A stretch of 21,602 nt of DNA, taken from GWF2-43-63 sp964559205. GTDB lineage: Bacteria; Bacteroidota; Bacteroidia; Bacteroidales; DTU049. Every line of letters begins with the position of its first letter. Position 1 is the first letter of the stretch. This document shows positions 1 to 8,600 of this stretch, piece by piece. A program made the position numbers and the translations under genes. The notes beneath the pieces are model-generated. The model ran no database searches. It was given only the letters and a program-made list of their open reading frames with translations, and was not told the DNA's origin. The stretch is taken from NCBI GenBank assembly GCA_964559205.1, contig CAZLHV010000034.1, forward strand, positions 1 to 21,602, given 5' to 3'.

Positions 1-1842
1 TGTACCGGAACGGCCTCGGTCACCCTCACCGTGAATCCGCTCCCAACCATTTCTGCTACAGCTTCTCCAGCAGCCATCTGTGTGGGCCAGAGTTCCACCA
101 TTTCGGCCAGCGGAGGCAATACGTACACCTGGAGCCCCAGTGGTTCGGGAAGTTCTTTCTCGGCCAACCCGGGATCAACAACCACTTATACTGTGACAGG
201 AACATCGGCAGCCGGTTGTACCGGAACGGCCTCGGTGACCCTCACCGTGAATCCGCTCCCAACCATTTCTGCTACAGCTTCTCCAGCAGCCATCTGTGTG
301 GGCCAGAGTTCCACCATTTCGGCCAGCGGAGGTAATACGTACACCTGGAGTCCCAGTGGTTCCGGAAGTTCTTTCTCGGCTAATCCGGGGTCAACAACCA
401 CTTACACTGTGACAGGAACATCGGCGGCCGGTTGTACCGGAACCGCCTCGGTGACCCTCACCGTGAATCCGTTGCCAACCATTACGGCTACCGCTTCTCC
501 TGCAGCAATCTGTGTGGGCCAGAGTTCCACCATTTCGGCCAGTGGAGGCAATACATACACCTGGAGCCCCAGTGGTTCGGGAAGTTCTTTCTCGGCTAAT
601 CCGGGATCAACAACCACTTATACTGTGACAGGAACATCGGCGGCCGGTTGTACCGGAACGGCCTCAGTGACCCTTACCGTGAATCCGTTGCCAACCATTA
701 CGGCTACGGCTTCTCCTGCAGCCATTTGTGTGGGCTTCAACACCACCATCAGTGCATCGGGTGGAAGTAGCTATTCGTGGAGCAATGGAAATCAAAGTAC
801 ATCTTTTACCGAGTCTCCCGCCGTCAACACCACCTACACAGTAACTGGAACCGATGCCAATGGATGCAGTAATACGGCCAGCGCAACAGTGACAATTATG
901 CCTGATTTGACAGTGACAATAACACCATCTTCGACCGATATCTGTGAGGGCAACAGCACCATTCTGCAGGCAGGATCGCCTGGTAGCGGTGTGAGTTATA
1001 ATTGGGATTCGGGACAAAGCACCGATAACATCAATGTTAGTCCGGCCTTAACAACAACATACACTGTAACCGGAACCGATGCACAGGGTTGCTCGGGAAC
1101 AGCCAACGCAGTGGTCACAGTAAATCCTCTTCCGGTTGTCAATTTCACTGGTACTCCGTTGATGGGTTGTCTGCCACTGGCTGTAGAATTCACTGATCAA
1201 AGTACAGGAACCATCAATAATTGGGATTGGGATTTCGGCGATGGCACGGGATCTTCAAGTCAAAATCCATCGCATGTATACAACAGCGCCGGAACCTTTA
1301 CAGTAACTTTGATTGCAGTGACCGATGCTGGTTGCGTCGACTCGCTTGTGATGCCATCCTACATCACTGCTATGGCCAATCCTCTTGCATCATTTATTGC
1401 CGATCCGAATGTAACCACCGAAGACGACCCGACCATCACCTTTATTGATCAATCATCAGGTGCAACTGCATGGCTTTGGGAATTTGGCGACGAAGCATCG
1501 GGCAATCCAACCAGCCAAAGTCAAAACACCACCTATACCTACCCGGGCGCCGGGGAGTATCTTGTTTGGCTCTATGTGTCAAATGCAGCCGGTTGTCTTG
1601 ATTCAGCCTATACCATTATCGAAATCAAACCTTCGTTTACCTTCTACCTGCCCAGCAGCTTTACACCTAACAGCGACGGAAGAAACGAAGTTTTCAAACC
1701 ATATGGAATGGGTTGGGATACCGACACATATACATTTAAAATTTATGATCGCTGGGGCGAAATGATTTTTGCCACAACCAGCATCAACGACGGATGGAAT
1801 GGAAACAATGCCGACGGAACACCAGCTCAGGAAGGCGTGTAA
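1..1842 (+). CDS. T9SS type B surface protein with tandem repeats and PKD domains (5' partial)
   Basis: The reading frame is already open at base 1, so the N-terminus lies outside the window; 613 residues are visible. In order: five 72-74 residue repeats (bases 31-1119) each starting near NPLPT, with a conserved ICVG block and a TTTYTVTGT block; two PKD-type domains (about 1123-1380 and 1381-1632) with WDFGDG and WEFGD signatures; then a gliding-motility-associated type B C-terminal domain (from about 1633) with LPSSFTPNSDGRNEVF and FKIYDRWGEMIF. In this family such proteins are exported by Sec, then moved across the outer membrane by T9SS as adhesins or matrix components. The frame ends early at TAA 1840-1842, inside the sorting domain; the usual ending is present in frame just downstream. 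As written the product should lack a complete T9SS signal. Ligand or partner cannot be inferred. Confidence 0.9.
   Translation, partial: CTGTASVTLTVNPLPTISATASPAAICVGQSSTISASGGNTYTWSPSGSGSSFSANPGSTTTYTVTGTSAAGCTGTASVTLTVNPLPTISATASPAAICVGQSSTISASGGNTYTWSPSGSGSSFSANPGSTTTYTVTGTSAAGCTGTASVTLTVNPLPTITATASPAAICVGQSSTISASGGNTYTWSPSGSGSSFSANPGSTTTYTVTGTSAAGCTGTASVTLTVNPLPTITATASPAAICVGFNTTISASGGSSYSWSNGNQSTSFTESPAVNTTYTVTGTDANGCSNTASATVTIMPDLTVTITPSSTDICEGNSTILQAGSPGSGVSYNWDSGQSTDNINVSPALTTTYTVTGTDAQGCSGTANAVVTVNPLPVVNFTGTPLMGCLPLAVEFTDQSTGTINNWDWDFGDGTGSSSQNPSHVYNSAGTFTVTLIAVTDAGCVDSLVMPSYITAMANPLASFIADPNVTTEDDPTITFIDQSSGATAWLWEFGDEASGNPTSQSQNTTYTYPGAGEYLVWLYVSNAAGCLDSAYTIIEIKPSFTFYLPSSFTPNSDGRNEVFKPYGMGWDTDTYTFKIYDRWGEMIFATTSINDGWNGNNADGTPAQEGV
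31..1119 (+). repeat. 216-bp coding tandem repeats: three near-identical copies, two diverged
   Basis: Units begin at 31, 247, 463 and 679 (exactly 216 bp apart), and a diverged fifth begins near 898. Units 1 and 2 encode the same 72 residues and differ only at silent sites. Unit 3 differs by one residue (ISAT to ITAT) plus silent changes. Unit 4 shares only the first third closely and then diverges. Silent differences are distributed as a mosaic, which suggests duplication with later gene conversion. Confidence 0.93.
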
Positions 1843-1917
1843 TCTGTGAAAGTGTACGTGAGGGCTCTTGATGGAAAAGAACACTTTTACGTGCAGCATC
1901 TCACGCTGATACGATAA
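1840..1917 (+). other. In-frame nonsense codon and severed end of the type B sorting domain
   Basis: After GTG (Val) the codon at 1840-1842 is TAA, where this domain family normally has an aromatic residue (…EGVY/F…). The same frame continues without a break through KVYVRALDGKEHFYV and then QHLTLIR to a tandem TAA TAA at 1915-1920. The tail matches the expected end of a type B domain, so TAA is one substitution from TAT or TAC (Tyr). Possible explanations are a recent nonsense mutation, phase-like loss, a sequencing error or readthrough. Confidence 0.85.
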
Positions 1918-1940
1918 TAAAAAAGCTTAAGCATTGGAAC

Positions 1941-1971
1941 GCGGCGATCGTTTTCGGTTGCCGCTTTTTTT
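1941..1971 (+). terminator. Rho-independent terminator after the surface-protein gene
   Basis: The arms 1941-1950 and 1955-1964 form a ten-pair stem (two G-U pairs) around a TTTT loop. Seven T residues follow directly at 1965-1971. It lies 24 bases after the tandem TAA TAA, so it ends the transcript of the full-length, not just the truncated, reading frame. Confidence 0.9.
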
Positions 1972-1978
1972 ATCTTTG
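1971..1978 (+). promoter_or_regulatory. Bacteroidota -7 element TATCTTTG
   Basis: Exact match to TAnnTTTG immediately after the terminator T-run, 68 bases before the ATG at 2047. I see no well-spaced TTG -33 element, so the assignment rests on the -7 box and its position between a terminator and a gene. Confidence 0.5.
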
Positions 1979-2046
1979 TAATCCATGCCGTTAAATAACT
2001 GGTTCGCTTAAAATTCAGTGGCATGTTGTTATCAAATAAACGCATA

Positions 2047-2382
2047 ATGAAAAAAGAAACCATTTTTAGATTATTGGCCGAAGGAGGGGGAATTGACATT
2101 GTAAGGATTTCGGAAATAGACCATGAATACTATGAAGTGTATCATTGCGAATTTGATCCCGGAGACGAAGGACTGGATGTAAATGAAAGAAAGCATTTTC
2201 CGAGCTTTGAAACTGCTTTTCAGAATATAAATGAACGATATCCTTGGCACAGGCTGCATATCTCAAATGTTCATCCAGATTTCAAGTCCTTTATCATGGC
2301 GCAGCTTGCTGAAAAGCAAAACAAACAACAAATCACCCCCGAGGAGATGATCAAAATTGTGAAACGTATTAATAAAGGCTAA
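2047..2382 (+). CDS. Conserved-looking small hypothetical protein
   Basis: 111-residue soluble protein starting MKKETIFRLLAEGGG. I do not recognise a named family. It is acidic in the middle (FDPGDEGLDVNERKHF) with an aromatic/His-rich core (RYPWHRLHISNVHPDF) and a Lys-rich helical end. There is no signal peptide or membrane segment. An in-frame ATG at 2023 would add eight residues (MLLSNKRI); the 2047 start is preferred because MKKETIF is a more typical beginning. It is probably transcribed from the -7 box at 1971. The next plus-strand gene starts about 100 bases downstream. The regular amino-acid composition and strong codon regularity support a real gene, but function is unknown. Confidence 0.7.
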   Translation: MKKETIFRLLAEGGGIDIVRISEIDHEYYEVYHCEFDPGDEGLDVNERKHFPSFETAFQNINERYPWHRLHISNVHPDFKSFIMAQLAEKQNKQQITPEEMIKIVKRINKG

Positions 2383-2485
2383 ACGTCGAATGAAAGACAA
2401 TTGTACGCAAGAATGAAATTATTCAGTATCATTGTTGAAACTATTTTCAAGAGATCTTTTGAAATATCAATTAACGAAACCTAAA

Positions 2486-3127
2486 ATGAAAATAAAAGCA
2501 AAACTGATATTCTTCGGATTAATCCTTGTCTTGACTGGCTGCCGCGAAAAGTCCCCTAAAAATCATGAGTCGGAATTGCCATGCGCTGATAGCACGATTG
2601 ATTATCCCACGTATTCAACAGATTCAATTTGCGCTGAACTATTAAAGGACACCCTGAATCAAACAAACCCTGAATCAAAACAATGGATTATTTGTTACGC
2701 TGATTCTATCAGAGCTTATGGCAACAGAAAGGAAACTTTTTTTCCATACAGGAACTTTGACAGGGTGATTATTTTTCGGATGCCAGGTCATGAACAGCAT
2801 TCAGTCAGTCTTCCCATGGATACATTTTTTCTTAACACCTGCCAAACCGAGGATATCCTTGAAATCATCAATAATCCGCTCTATTTTACGTTTGCTGAGT
2901 GCGGAACGCCCATTTTCGATTATCAGTTTCAATTCCTAAACCATCATGAAATCATTGAGGTATTATTTCTTGATCTTGATTGCAACTTTTTCATGACAGA
3001 TTCAAAAGTCAAGGACATGAATTGGCAGCGGATGAAATATGGCGCCATTGTCAATCGTGAGAAAATACAGCGAATAAAAAACATTCTGATCGAAACCAAC
3101 GCCATTTTCAAGTCGGACGAAGAATAG
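2486..3127 (+). CDS. Putative lipoprotein of unknown function
   Basis: 213 residues. The start at 2486 is chosen because it gives a clean type II signal peptide: MKIKAK, a hydrophobic stretch (LIFFGLILVL), then lipobox LTGC with the lipidated Cys at residue 19. A TTG 54 bases upstream keeps the frame open but would bury the signal. The residue after Cys is Arg, not an obvious surface-export signal. The mature part has several cysteines (residues near SELPCADS, DSICAELL, IICYADS, NTCQTED, FAECGTP, DLDCNFF), which could form disulfides in the periplasm, and many aromatics. No domain is recognised. It follows the 2047 gene on the same strand with a gap of about 100 bases and is convergent with the MORN gene. 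Confidence 0.75.
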   Translation: MKIKAKLIFFGLILVLTGCREKSPKNHESELPCADSTIDYPTYSTDSICAELLKDTLNQTNPESKQWIICYADSIRAYGNRKETFFPYRNFDRVIIFRMPGHEQHSVSLPMDTFFLNTCQTEDILEIINNPLYFTFAECGTPIFDYQFQFLNHHEIIEVLFLDLDCNFFMTDSKVKDMNWQRMKYGAIVNREKIQRIKNILIETNAIFKSDEE

Positions 3128-3249
3128 AAAAAACCATGAACGGTTCAAGAAATCATTTAGTGCAATTTTACTTCAAGCGGTTGCTAATAAGCACAAAAAA
3201 ACACCACCTGCCCTTCTATTCATACACAAACCGGAAGTCATGGAAATGA

Positions 3250-4545
3250 CTAATTAACGCCGGGCAACAATATAGGCTGAATTGTTATCTGTTGCTGAAC
3301 GTTGCTCCCCGCTGCATTGCTGTTTCCGGCAGGAGGGGTTTGAAGCTGATAACCCGAATTGCTATTTGACGAGGTCTGTTGGCCCGTGCAGCCTTTGCAT
3401 TCATCGTTAACCCAGTTTCCGATGATTTTGCGCCCATCGTTGAATTGATAAGTTCCCTGTCCGTGTCTGGCTCCACCGCGGGCAAAGTGACCCGTGTACA
3501 CGTCTCCGTTGCTGTAATGATAGGTTCCGCTCCCTTCAATAAGATCATTTACATATTCGCCTGTATAGTAAGCTCCGCTCGGCCAGCGATAGGTTCCCTG
3601 ACCATGCTTCATGTCATTTACCCATTGACCTTCGTATTGATGACCCTCAGATCCGTTGTTCCAGGTCATCACGCCATAACCATTGTACTTTCCGTTTTTA
3701 AAGCTGCCCTGATAAACAAAATCATAACCCTCCACTACGCCTTCGCCATCAGCACAATTACCAGACTTGCACCCCACATGAGGATAGACCATCGTTGAAA
3801 CGAAAACACCTTTCTCCCACATGGCATCAATTTTATCACCGCCCGCCTTTTCGAGAATGCCATGACCCTGAAACTGACCTTCGGCAAAATTCCCCCTGTA
3901 AACATCGCCTGATGCAAAGAAATAGCTGCCAAAGCCATGAATTACGCCTTCATGGAACTCGCCAGAATATCGCTCTCCGCTCTTGAACTCAAATTCGCCC
4001 GCTCCATGAAATCTGCCATCTTTAAAAAACCCTTTATATGAGCCTTTATCATTGATGATTTCACCATATCCGTTCATGCAATCTCCCATGGAACAACCCT
4101 TCACCCCTGAAGGGCTTGCAACTGCAAGACTAATGTAAGTATCAATAAATGCGCTAACGTCTGATGCCGAGGCAGGACATCCGCTTCGGCCATCGATGTA
4201 TTTGCCTTGAAAAAACAGAACATACCAAGGGGTTGTTTTACCAATCAGTTCAGGGATGGAATTCAGAATTTCTTTGTCCTTGTCTGGATCTGTTGCAAAA
4301 AAACGCATTTTCTCTACATATGAAAGCTTGATAGAACTGACAAATGCGTCGAGCTTTTTTGCCGGCATGGCCCACGACGACCAGGCATAGACAAAACTGA
4401 GTCCATTGGCAATGCTGTCGCTGAGTTGTGTGCTACTAATCATTGTGCTGGTGGGCGTTTTCGTCACCTGTCCATGTAACATAGTCAAACAAAAAAACGC
4501 CAAACCGGTGAAAAAACATCGGAATGTGAATTGAAGTTTGTGCAT
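3250..4545 (-). CDS. Exported MORN-repeat protein with a cysteine-less thioredoxin-like domain
   Basis: 431 residues. The ATG at 4545 gives a signal peptide (MHKLQ, hydrophobic FFTGLAFFCLTML, cleavage near HGQ at 24-26); longer in-frame starts would run into lspA. Residues about 45-140 read as a thioredoxin fold: a hydrophobic strand leading to W58-A59-M60-P61-A62 where WCGPC is expected, then T105-P106 at the cis-Pro site, VLFFQGKYID, and a final helix. Both active-site cysteines are replaced by Ala, so it should be redox-inactive. Two MORN arrays follow (about 158-245 and 266-382), each introduced by GCxxGxCxxGxG, with GxYxGxxxxGxxxGxG-type units. The C-terminus is Ser/Asn/Gln-rich. It lies 13 bases after lspA in the ileS operon. 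MORN arrays often bind proteins or membranes; its target is unknown. Confidence 0.85.
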   Translation of the reverse strand: MHKLQFTFRCFFTGLAFFCLTMLHGQVTKTPTSTMISSTQLSDSIANGLSFVYAWSSWAMPAKKLDAFVSSIKLSYVEKMRFFATDPDKDKEILNSIPELIGKTTPWYVLFFQGKYIDGRSGCPASASDVSAFIDTYISLAVASPSGVKGCSMGDCMNGYGEIINDKGSYKGFFKDGRFHGAGEFEFKSGERYSGEFHEGVIHGFGSYFFASGDVYRGNFAEGQFQGHGILEKAGGDKIDAMWEKGVFVSTMVYPHVGCKSGNCADGEGVVEGYDFVYQGSFKNGKYNGYGVMTWNNGSEGHQYEGQWVNDMKHGQGTYRWPSGAYYTGEYVNDLIEGSGTYHYSNGDVYTGHFARGGARHGQGTYQFNDGRKIIGNWVNDECKGCTGQQTSSNSNSGYQLQTPPAGNSNAAGSNVQQQITIQPILLPGVN

Positions 4546-4558
4546 GCTTCGCGAAGTT

Positions 4559-5209
4559 TTAGGATGAAGGATCGCTTTTTTCAGTTTCCTCAACGACTTT
4601 GGGAAACATTCGTCTTTGAAAGACAATGATGATGATCACAGCAATGGAGATGTACGAGTCGGCGAGATTAAAGACAGGTCTGAAAAACTGAAATTCATCG
4701 CCACCCAGCCCAAAAGGAAACCAATCTGGATAATGACCGCTAAACATTGGGAAATACAGCATATCAACGACGCGTCCCTGCAAGAAACCTGCGTAGCCTC
4801 CACCTTGCGGAAAAATGGCTGCCGGATCAGCACCTGAACCATACACAGACGAAGGCTCGAAGATCATTCCGTAGAACATGCTGTCAACAATGTTCCCGGT
4901 GGCGCCTGCGAAAATGAGTGCAATACTGAAAATATAAAGCACATGTTTTTTCTCGCGGATGATTTTCAGCATATACCAAAAAATGGCTGTAGCCGCAATG
5001 ATACGAAAGATGCTCAGAAAATATTTACCGGTAACGCCCGACCATTTCAATCCGAAAGCCATGCCTTCGTTTTCAATGAAATTGAGCCTGAACCAATGTC
5101 CAACCATATTCACTTCCTCGCCAAGAAGGAAATGGGTTTTGATGTAGATTTTAAACACCTGATCAATAATCAGGAGACCCACAATAAAAAAGAGGACTTT
5201 TCGCAGCAC
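4559..5209 (-). CDS. lspA: Lipoprotein signal peptidase (signal peptidase II)
   Basis: 216 residues. Inner-membrane aspartyl protease that cleaves the signal peptide of prolipoproteins before the lipid-modified Cys. Four hydrophobic segments are visible (about 4-19, 62-82, 88-107, 184-199). Family motifs: D16-Q17 in the first helix, NEGMAFG (47-53), GNIVD (105-109), and the catalytic pair D149 (GRVVDM) and D184 (FNLADS). It is longer than the roughly 165-residue enterobacterial enzyme because of an insertion of about 35 residues between GNIVD and VVD, common in Bacteroidota. It starts five bases after the dksA/traR stop and is followed 13 bases later by the MORN gene, so the three are probably one transcript. 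A lipoprotein substrate candidate is encoded nearby (2486-3127). Confidence 0.96.
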   Translation of the reverse strand: MLRKVLFFIVGLLIIDQVFKIYIKTHFLLGEEVNMVGHWFRLNFIENEGMAFGLKWSGVTGKYFLSIFRIIAATAIFWYMLKIIREKKHVLYIFSIALIFAGATGNIVDSMFYGMIFEPSSVYGSGADPAAIFPQGGGYAGFLQGRVVDMLYFPMFSGHYPDWFPFGLGGDEFQFFRPVFNLADSYISIAVIIIIVFQRRMFPKVVEETEKSDPSS

Positions 5210-5214
5210 TGGAA

Positions 5215-5640
5215 CTATTCTTCGGGTGGGAGGCTGATTCTGACCTCTTTCTTGGTCATTTTGTTTTTGGCCTCGATGCTAAGTGTTGCATGAGGAACTG
5301 CACGCAGACGCTCTTTAGAGATGAGCTTTCCGGTGACCCTGCAAATGCCATAGGTTTTATTCTCGATGCGTACCAGCGCAGCCTCGAGATCGCGGATAAA
5401 CTTTTGCTGACGGGCCGCCAGCTGGCTGTTTTCCTCTTTCGAGAGCACTTGTGATCCTTCTTCAAGAACCTTAAAAGTCGGGCTGGTGTCGCTGATGTCG
5501 TTGTCGTTGGTGCCGGTAAAGGCTTCCGTAAGCAAAGCGAGATCTGCCTTGGCCTTATCAAGCTTTTGCACGATCAACTGACGGAACTCCTCGAGTTCTT
5601 CATCGGTCAGGCGGGTCTTTTCTTTTTCTTCTTTTGCCAT
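5215..5640 (-). CDS. DksA/TraR-family RNA polymerase-binding regulator, zinc finger degenerate
   Basis: 141 residues, with the start at MAKEEKEK (5640). An upstream in-frame Met at 5688 would overlap the end of ileS by 38 bases and adds a stretch unlike the family. A charged coiled-coil region (about 8-95) with acidic residues near its turn is followed by the C-terminal motif YGICRVTGKL and RLRAVPHATLSIEAK. Classical DksA has a four-Cys zinc finger here; only one Cys (C100) remains, which is the usual state in Bacteroidota homologues. Members bind the RNA polymerase secondary channel and affect initiation, often with ppGpp. It sits ten bases after ileS and five before lspA, the conserved phylum order. 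Confidence 0.92.
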   Translation of the reverse strand: MAKEEKEKTRLTDEELEEFRQLIVQKLDKAKADLALLTEAFTGTNDNDISDTSPTFKVLEEGSQVLSKEENSQLAARQQKFIRDLEAALVRIENKTYGICRVTGKLISKERLRAVPHATLSIEAKNKMTKKEVRISLPPEE

Positions 5641-5650
5641 ACGTTTCGTT

Positions 5651-8600
5651 TTATGCTTTTTGAACAACCACGCGAACAGCGATTTCATCAGTCAGCTCAA
5701 GCAAAACCGCATCCGCATTAGATTCCAGTCCATTGTAAATAAACGATGATGCTAAAATCTCATTGCAAATATATGAATAATTGTTTGCGAAAGCTGTTTC
5801 TGCCTCCGGGTTGTTTTCAACAAACACAACAATGCGGTCTGTAACCTCATATCCACGATCCTTGCGGATGTTCTGAATGCGGTTTACAAACTCACGGGCC
5901 AGCCCCTCTTGCAGCAAGGCCTCGCTGAGTGTCACATCAAGTGCCACCGACAATGTCCCTTCGGTCATCAGCACCCAGCCAGGGATATCTTCGGTGATGA
6001 TTTCAACATCGCCAAGAGTAATTTCTGCAGGTCCATCGACGAGCATCAACGTTTTGCTGCCCGCTGTTTCAAGTTCCCTGATGTCGGCACCGCTCATAGC
6101 GGCAATGGCTGCGGCCAATTCTTTCATCTGCTTGCCGAATTTTGGTCCCAGCGCCTTGAAATCGGCTTTGATTTTTTTCACCAGAAATGTGCCGTCGTCC
6201 TTAAAAAACTCAAGCTCCTTCACATTCACTTCGGCCAAAACAATATGCTTCACCGCTTCAAGCCTCTCCTGAATGGTGTCGTTGGTGATCGGAATCAACA
6301 TCTTTTGCAAAGGCTGACGAACACGGTGACCTGTTTTTTTACGCAACGAAAGCACCATCGAGGCAACCTGCTGAGCCAGCTGCATCTGCTCTTCGAGCGC
6401 CTTGTCGATCTGACCCGATTCGGCCATTGGAAACTGACATAAATGAACACTTTCTGCATTACGACGCTCAGTGGCATTGTTTAAATCCTGATACAAACGC
6501 TCGGCGAAGAAAGGCGCAATGGGCGACATGAGAATGGCCATGGTCTCCAACACATGATAGAGGGTCTGATAGGCCGATATTTTATCGGTGGTCAGTTCTC
6601 CTTTCCAAAAACGGCGACGCGACAACCGCACATACCAGTTGCTTAAGAACGCATCGGTGAAATGCTGCATGGCACGACCGGCTCGGGTAGGCTCATAATC
6701 GGCATAGGCTTCATCAACTGTGCGTATGAGTGTGTTGAGCTCTGACAAAATCCAGCGATCCAGCTCAGGACGCTCGGCAAAGGGCACATCGGGCTGGCTG
6801 TAGTCGAAACGGTCAATGTTGGCATACAATGCAAAAAAGGCATACGTGTTATATAAAGTGCCGAAAAACTTCCGCTGTACTTCGGCCACACCTTCCACAT
6901 CAAATTTAAGATTGTCCCATGGCTGAGCATTGGTAATCATGTACCAACGAGTGGCATCGGGACCATATTTGCCAATGGTTTCGAAAGGATCAACGGCATT
7001 GCCCAGCCTTTTCGACATTTTATTGCCATTTTTATCGAGCACCAAACCGTTCGACACCACCGTTTTATACGCAACCGAATCAAAAACCATGGTTGCAATG
7101 GCATGAAGTGTAAAAAACCAGCCACGGGTCTGATCAACACCTTCGGCAATGAAATCGGCCGGAAAGCTTTTTTCGAAAACATCTTTGTTTTCAAAGGGAT
7201 AATGCCACTGTGCATAGGGCATGGCGCCACTGTCGAACCAAACGTCAATCAGATCGGCCTCACGACGCATGGGCTTTCCGCTGTCTGACACAAGAATGAT
7301 TGGATCGACCGATGGTTTGTGCAAATCGAAACGCCGATAGTTTTCGTCGCTCATATCGCCAGACACAAATGCTGCTGCAGGGTTCGAACTCATAAAGCCT
7401 GCTTCCATGCTTTTGTTGATTTCCGACACAAGTTCGGCAACCGAACCAATGCATTTCACCTCGCTGCCATCTTCGCTCACCCACACGGGCAAAGGCACAC
7501 CCCAATAGCGACTTCGGCTGAGATTCCAGTCAACCAGATTCTCAAGCCAGTTTCCAAAACGACCGCTACCTGTCGATTCCGGTTTCCAGTTGATGGTGTT
7601 GTTCAGCTCCATCATCCGCTCCCGATAAGCCGTGGTTTTGATAAACCATGAATCGAGCGGATAATACAGCACCGGCTTATCGGTACGCCAGCAATGCGGA
7701 TAGCTGTGCTCATACTTCTCGGAGCGGAAAGCCTTGTTTTCCTTTTTCAGCCAGATGATGATATCGATATCCACCGTAAGCTCTTTCTCCTTCTCGGGTG
7801 AATAATCGGAATAATACTGTGCTTTGACGAATTTTCCGGCAAATTCTCCCATCTCTGGTGTAAAGCGCCCCTGACGATCGACCAGGGTTAATGCTCCAAG
7901 ATTGAATTTCTTCCCTACCCTGAAGTCATCGGCACCAAAACTGGGGGCAATATGCACAATGCCTGTTCCATCTTCGGTGGTTACAAAATCACCGGGGATC
8001 ACCCGAAACGGATCACCTTCGGCTGGCTGAGCAAAAGGCATCAGTTGTTCATATCGCATTCCGCACAACTGAGCACCTTTCCATGTAGCAAGAATCCTGA
8101 ACGGAATGTTTTTCTGTCCCGGCTGATACTCGTCGAAACTCAGATTTTCATTCTCGGCAGGAAACCAACGGCTAAGCAAGGGAGCTCCCAATACAACCGC
8201 CTGTGGCTCAAAAGTATATGGATTGAATGTTTGAACAAGGTGATAGTCAATCTGTTCGCCAACAGCCAAACCGGTGTTCGAAGGCAAGGTCCAGGGGGTG
8301 GTGGTCCATGCAAGGATATACACATTGCCGTTGATTCCTTCAGTTTGAAACATGAACTCGCTGTGTTCGTTTCGAACCACCTTAAACTGGGCCACAAGAC
8401 TGTTGTCCTTTACATTCTTGTAGCATCCGGGCTGATTGAGTTCATGGGTACTGAGGCCTGTTCCGGCCGCAGGTGAAAATGGCTGAATGGTATAGCCCTT
8501 ATACAGCAGGTTTTTGTCGAACAACTGCTTCAACAGATACCAGACCGATTCGATGTATTTGTTGTCGAAGGTAATATAGGGGTGCTGCAGATCGACCCAG

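Noticed and set aside
186..617. Two repeated minus-strand ORFs in the adhesin repeats
   Set aside because: They are antisense images of the plus-strand repeats, with no independent start or family features.
664..1193. Minus-strand ORFs opposite the adhesin repeats
   Set aside because: Cys/Arg-rich low-quality translations lying fully within the plus-strand gene.
3236..3251. Hairpin AGTCAT-GGAA-ATGACT at the end of the MORN gene
   Set aside because: Only six pairs, no T-run on either strand, and it overlaps the stop codon of the gene; not a supported terminator.
5640..5688. Longer start for the DksA/TraR gene (MKSLFAWLFK)
   Set aside because: It would overlap the ileS coding end by 38 bases and adds residues unlike family N-termini; MAKEEKEK fits.
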